Assembly (NCBI GenBank): GCA_036939755.1
Contig: JALLAZ010000265.1
Location: 1-18,311 of the forward strand
Direction of reading: 5' to 3'
Source of the DNA: Stephanodiscus triporus
Lineage: Eukaryota; Bacillariophyta; Thalassiosirophyceae; Thalassiosirales; Thalassiosiraceae
Length of the DNA: 18,311 bases
Shown: positions 17,486 through 18,311 of the stretch, piece after piece
How positions within the stretch are numbered: the first letter of the stretch is position 1
Layout of the letters: the number at the start of each line of letters is the position of its first letter
Made by a program: the position numbers and the translations under genes
The notes under the pieces: model-generated
Database searches by the model: none
What the model was told of the DNA's origin: nothing
Seen by the model: the letters and a program-made list of their open reading frames with translations, nothing else

Positions 17486-17800
17486 CCGACCCCAAAAAAA
17501 GCTGTTCAAGAATCCGGCCGGGTGCAAGTGCAAAGGCTGGCCATCATGCATGTGTTAGAGTTATCGTACGATAGAGGATACGCAGTCTAATAAGCAACGC
17601 GCAGCAGCGTATGGTAAGCAATCTCCGAGAAAAAAATGTACCCCACTTCTTGTTTTGAACTTAATCCTACGTAAGTGCTGTGCGTTTGGCCTGAATTTAC
17701 CACCCCCAAATTGGGGGCAAATAATTCACCGCAACCCCTGCCTGGTGTGCTAACAAGCATATTTTATGGTTGCAAGGACTAGTTTAATGTGTGAACTAGT
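17486..17800 (+). repeat. Repeat unit A of the right-end direct repeat
   Basis: This copy starts near TGACCGACCCC and ends at an inverted repeat, ACTAGTT with a 9 bp loop and AACTAGT (17778-17800). It matches unit B in two blocks. A diverged block (about 17490-17551) contains AAGCTGTTCAAGAA and CATGCATG. A near-identical block (17592-17795) matches 18111-18311, with all differences in its first 60 bp or so. Between the blocks, unit A is about 105 bp shorter. A CCCCCAAATTGGGGG hairpin is at 17703-17717. The limits of the repeat to the left are not sharp. Confidence 0.9.
17501..17753 (+). pseudogene. Degraded Cys-rich coding remnant in repeat unit A
   Basis: One frame reads KKLFKNPAGCKCKGWPSCMC and then stops at 17556-17558. 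The downstream block (17586-17753) is open for 55 codons up to a TAA shared with unit B and starts directly after a CAG. Compared with unit B there is a two-base insertion in the first block. Unit A also has no GTAAGG donor, and only about 35 bp between the two blocks, too short for a normal intron. I therefore read it as a broken copy. The family is not recognised. Confidence 0.4.
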
Positions 17801-17895
17801 TCGTACGCCTCCACCCCAAGCTGCAGGCATCCGCATAAGCCAGCGTCGGGGAGGGACCCGTAAGCGCCCAAAACAAAATTAACACTAGAGAGCAG

Positions 17896-18269
17896 TGGCT
17901 GACCCAAAAAAGCTGTTCAAGAACCGGCCGGGGTGCAACTGCAACCAAGGCCGGCCATGCATGGTAAGGGCCTACTGTCCACATCACAGGCTAGGCAGAG
18001 TTTTTTCGTATGGTACCCTCATACCTCATACCCCATGCATTGGGGTAATGTATGAAATTGCATACATACTGTACGTTTGGCATGAATTTACCATTGAATA
18101 TCCACAGTCAAAGCAACGCGCAGCAGCGTATTGTAAGCAATCTGCGAGAAAATTTACCCCACTTCTTGTTTTGAACTTAATCCTACGTAAGTGCTGTGCG
18201 TTTGGCCTGAATTTACCACCCCCAAATTGGGGGCAAATAATTCACCGCAACCCCTGCCTGGTGTGCTAA
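17896..18269 (+). CDS. Possible 3' exons of an unknown Cys-rich protein in repeat unit B
   Basis: A candidate exon, after a CAG at 17893-17895, reads ADPKKLFKNRPGCNCNQG then RPCM. It ends at a GTAAGG donor (17964). A second block follows a CAG at 18105-18107, in frame, reads SKQRAAAYCKQS and continues to TAA at 18267-18269. The 144 bp between them is a multiple of three and also open, so the whole stretch can be read unspliced. The CxC-x(4)-PC pattern recalls cysteine-rich DNA- or zinc-binding tails (CXC/tesmin-like) but is too short to assign. A GTAAGT at 18187 could be a further donor. No start codon or upstream exon is visible, so this is probably a fragment or the end of a mobile-element gene. 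Confidence 0.35.
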
Positions 18270-18311
18270 CAAGCATATTTTATGGTTGCAAGGACTAGTT
18301 TAATGTGTGAA
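17897..18311 (+). repeat. Repeat unit B of the right-end direct repeat (cut by window edge)
   Basis: This unit begins near GGCTGACCCAAAAAAGC and is still matching unit A when the window ends, in the middle of the inverted repeat that closes unit A. Its central spacer (about 17964-18107) is absent from unit A apart from its ends. The spacer contains at 18069-18093 a further diverged copy of CTGTGCGTTTGGCCTGAATTT found at 17678 and 18194. Offsets to unit A rise from 411 bp at the left block to 519 and then 516 bp at the right block. Confidence 0.9.

Noticed and set aside
1..18311. tRNA, rRNA, CRISPR array, complete transposon or viral gene
   Set aside because: I looked on both strands and found no cloverleaf, no ribosomal signature, no regularly spaced repeats, and no transposase, reverse transcriptase or capsid motif.

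Overview
This window looks like nuclear DNA of a photosynthetic stramenopile, most likely a diatom. Four observations support this. A lycopene beta-cyclase and a thylakoid-lumen protein carry presequences in which a signal peptide ends in an AF-type cleavage site (GAF, SAF), the pattern used to enter diatom plastids. Genes have short GT-AG introns of roughly 50-155 bp. Helicase-associated (HA) repeat proteins and one-TPR proteins of the kinds seen here are, as I recall, expanded in diatoms. GC is high and biased toward GAC/GTC trinucleotides in the left third. I cannot name the species; a centric (Thalassiosirales-like) diatom is a guess.

Layout, left to right. 1-75 (-): start of a truncated gene with a signal-like N-terminus. 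553-2727 (+): secreted or organelle-routed protein with six HA repeats, 4 exons. 2797-4746 (-): plastid lycopene beta-cyclase, one exon. 5324-7458 (+): von Willebrand A protein with an intact metal site and a C-terminal CaaX box, 5 exons. 7692-8777 (-): GNAT acetyltransferase. 9111-10670 (+): mitochondrial pyruvate dehydrogenase E2. 10819-11463 (-): DCC-family (DUF393) protein. 11689-12447 (+): lumen protein with a three-part plastid/twin-arginine presequence. 12737-13970 (-): triose-phosphate-translocator-family carrier, 3 exons, ending in KKTA. 14370-15881 (+): DHYC-type palmitoyltransferase, 4 exons. 16277-17083 (-): protein with one kinesin-light-chain-type TPR. From about 17.5 kb to the end there are two copies of a repeat holding remnants of a Cys-rich coding sequence.

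The eleven genes alternate strand without exception, so every spacer is either divergent (225-577 bp, likely shared promoters) or convergent (69-395 bp, facing 3' ends). There is no operon logic. Several products nevertheless concern plastid or mitochondrial carbon and pigment metabolism: lycopene cyclase on the way to beta-carotene and the xanthophylls, the lumen protein in the photosynthetic membrane, the carrier at a plastid envelope membrane, and E2 at the entry to the TCA cycle.

No rRNA, tRNA, CRISPR array, virus or complete transposon was recognised. The least explained parts are the right-end repeat pair, the prenylation-tailed vWA protein, the DHYC enzyme that has lost nearly all its zinc ligands, and the strict strand alternation. 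All exon structures are my own inference from splice signals, reading frame and domain continuity.
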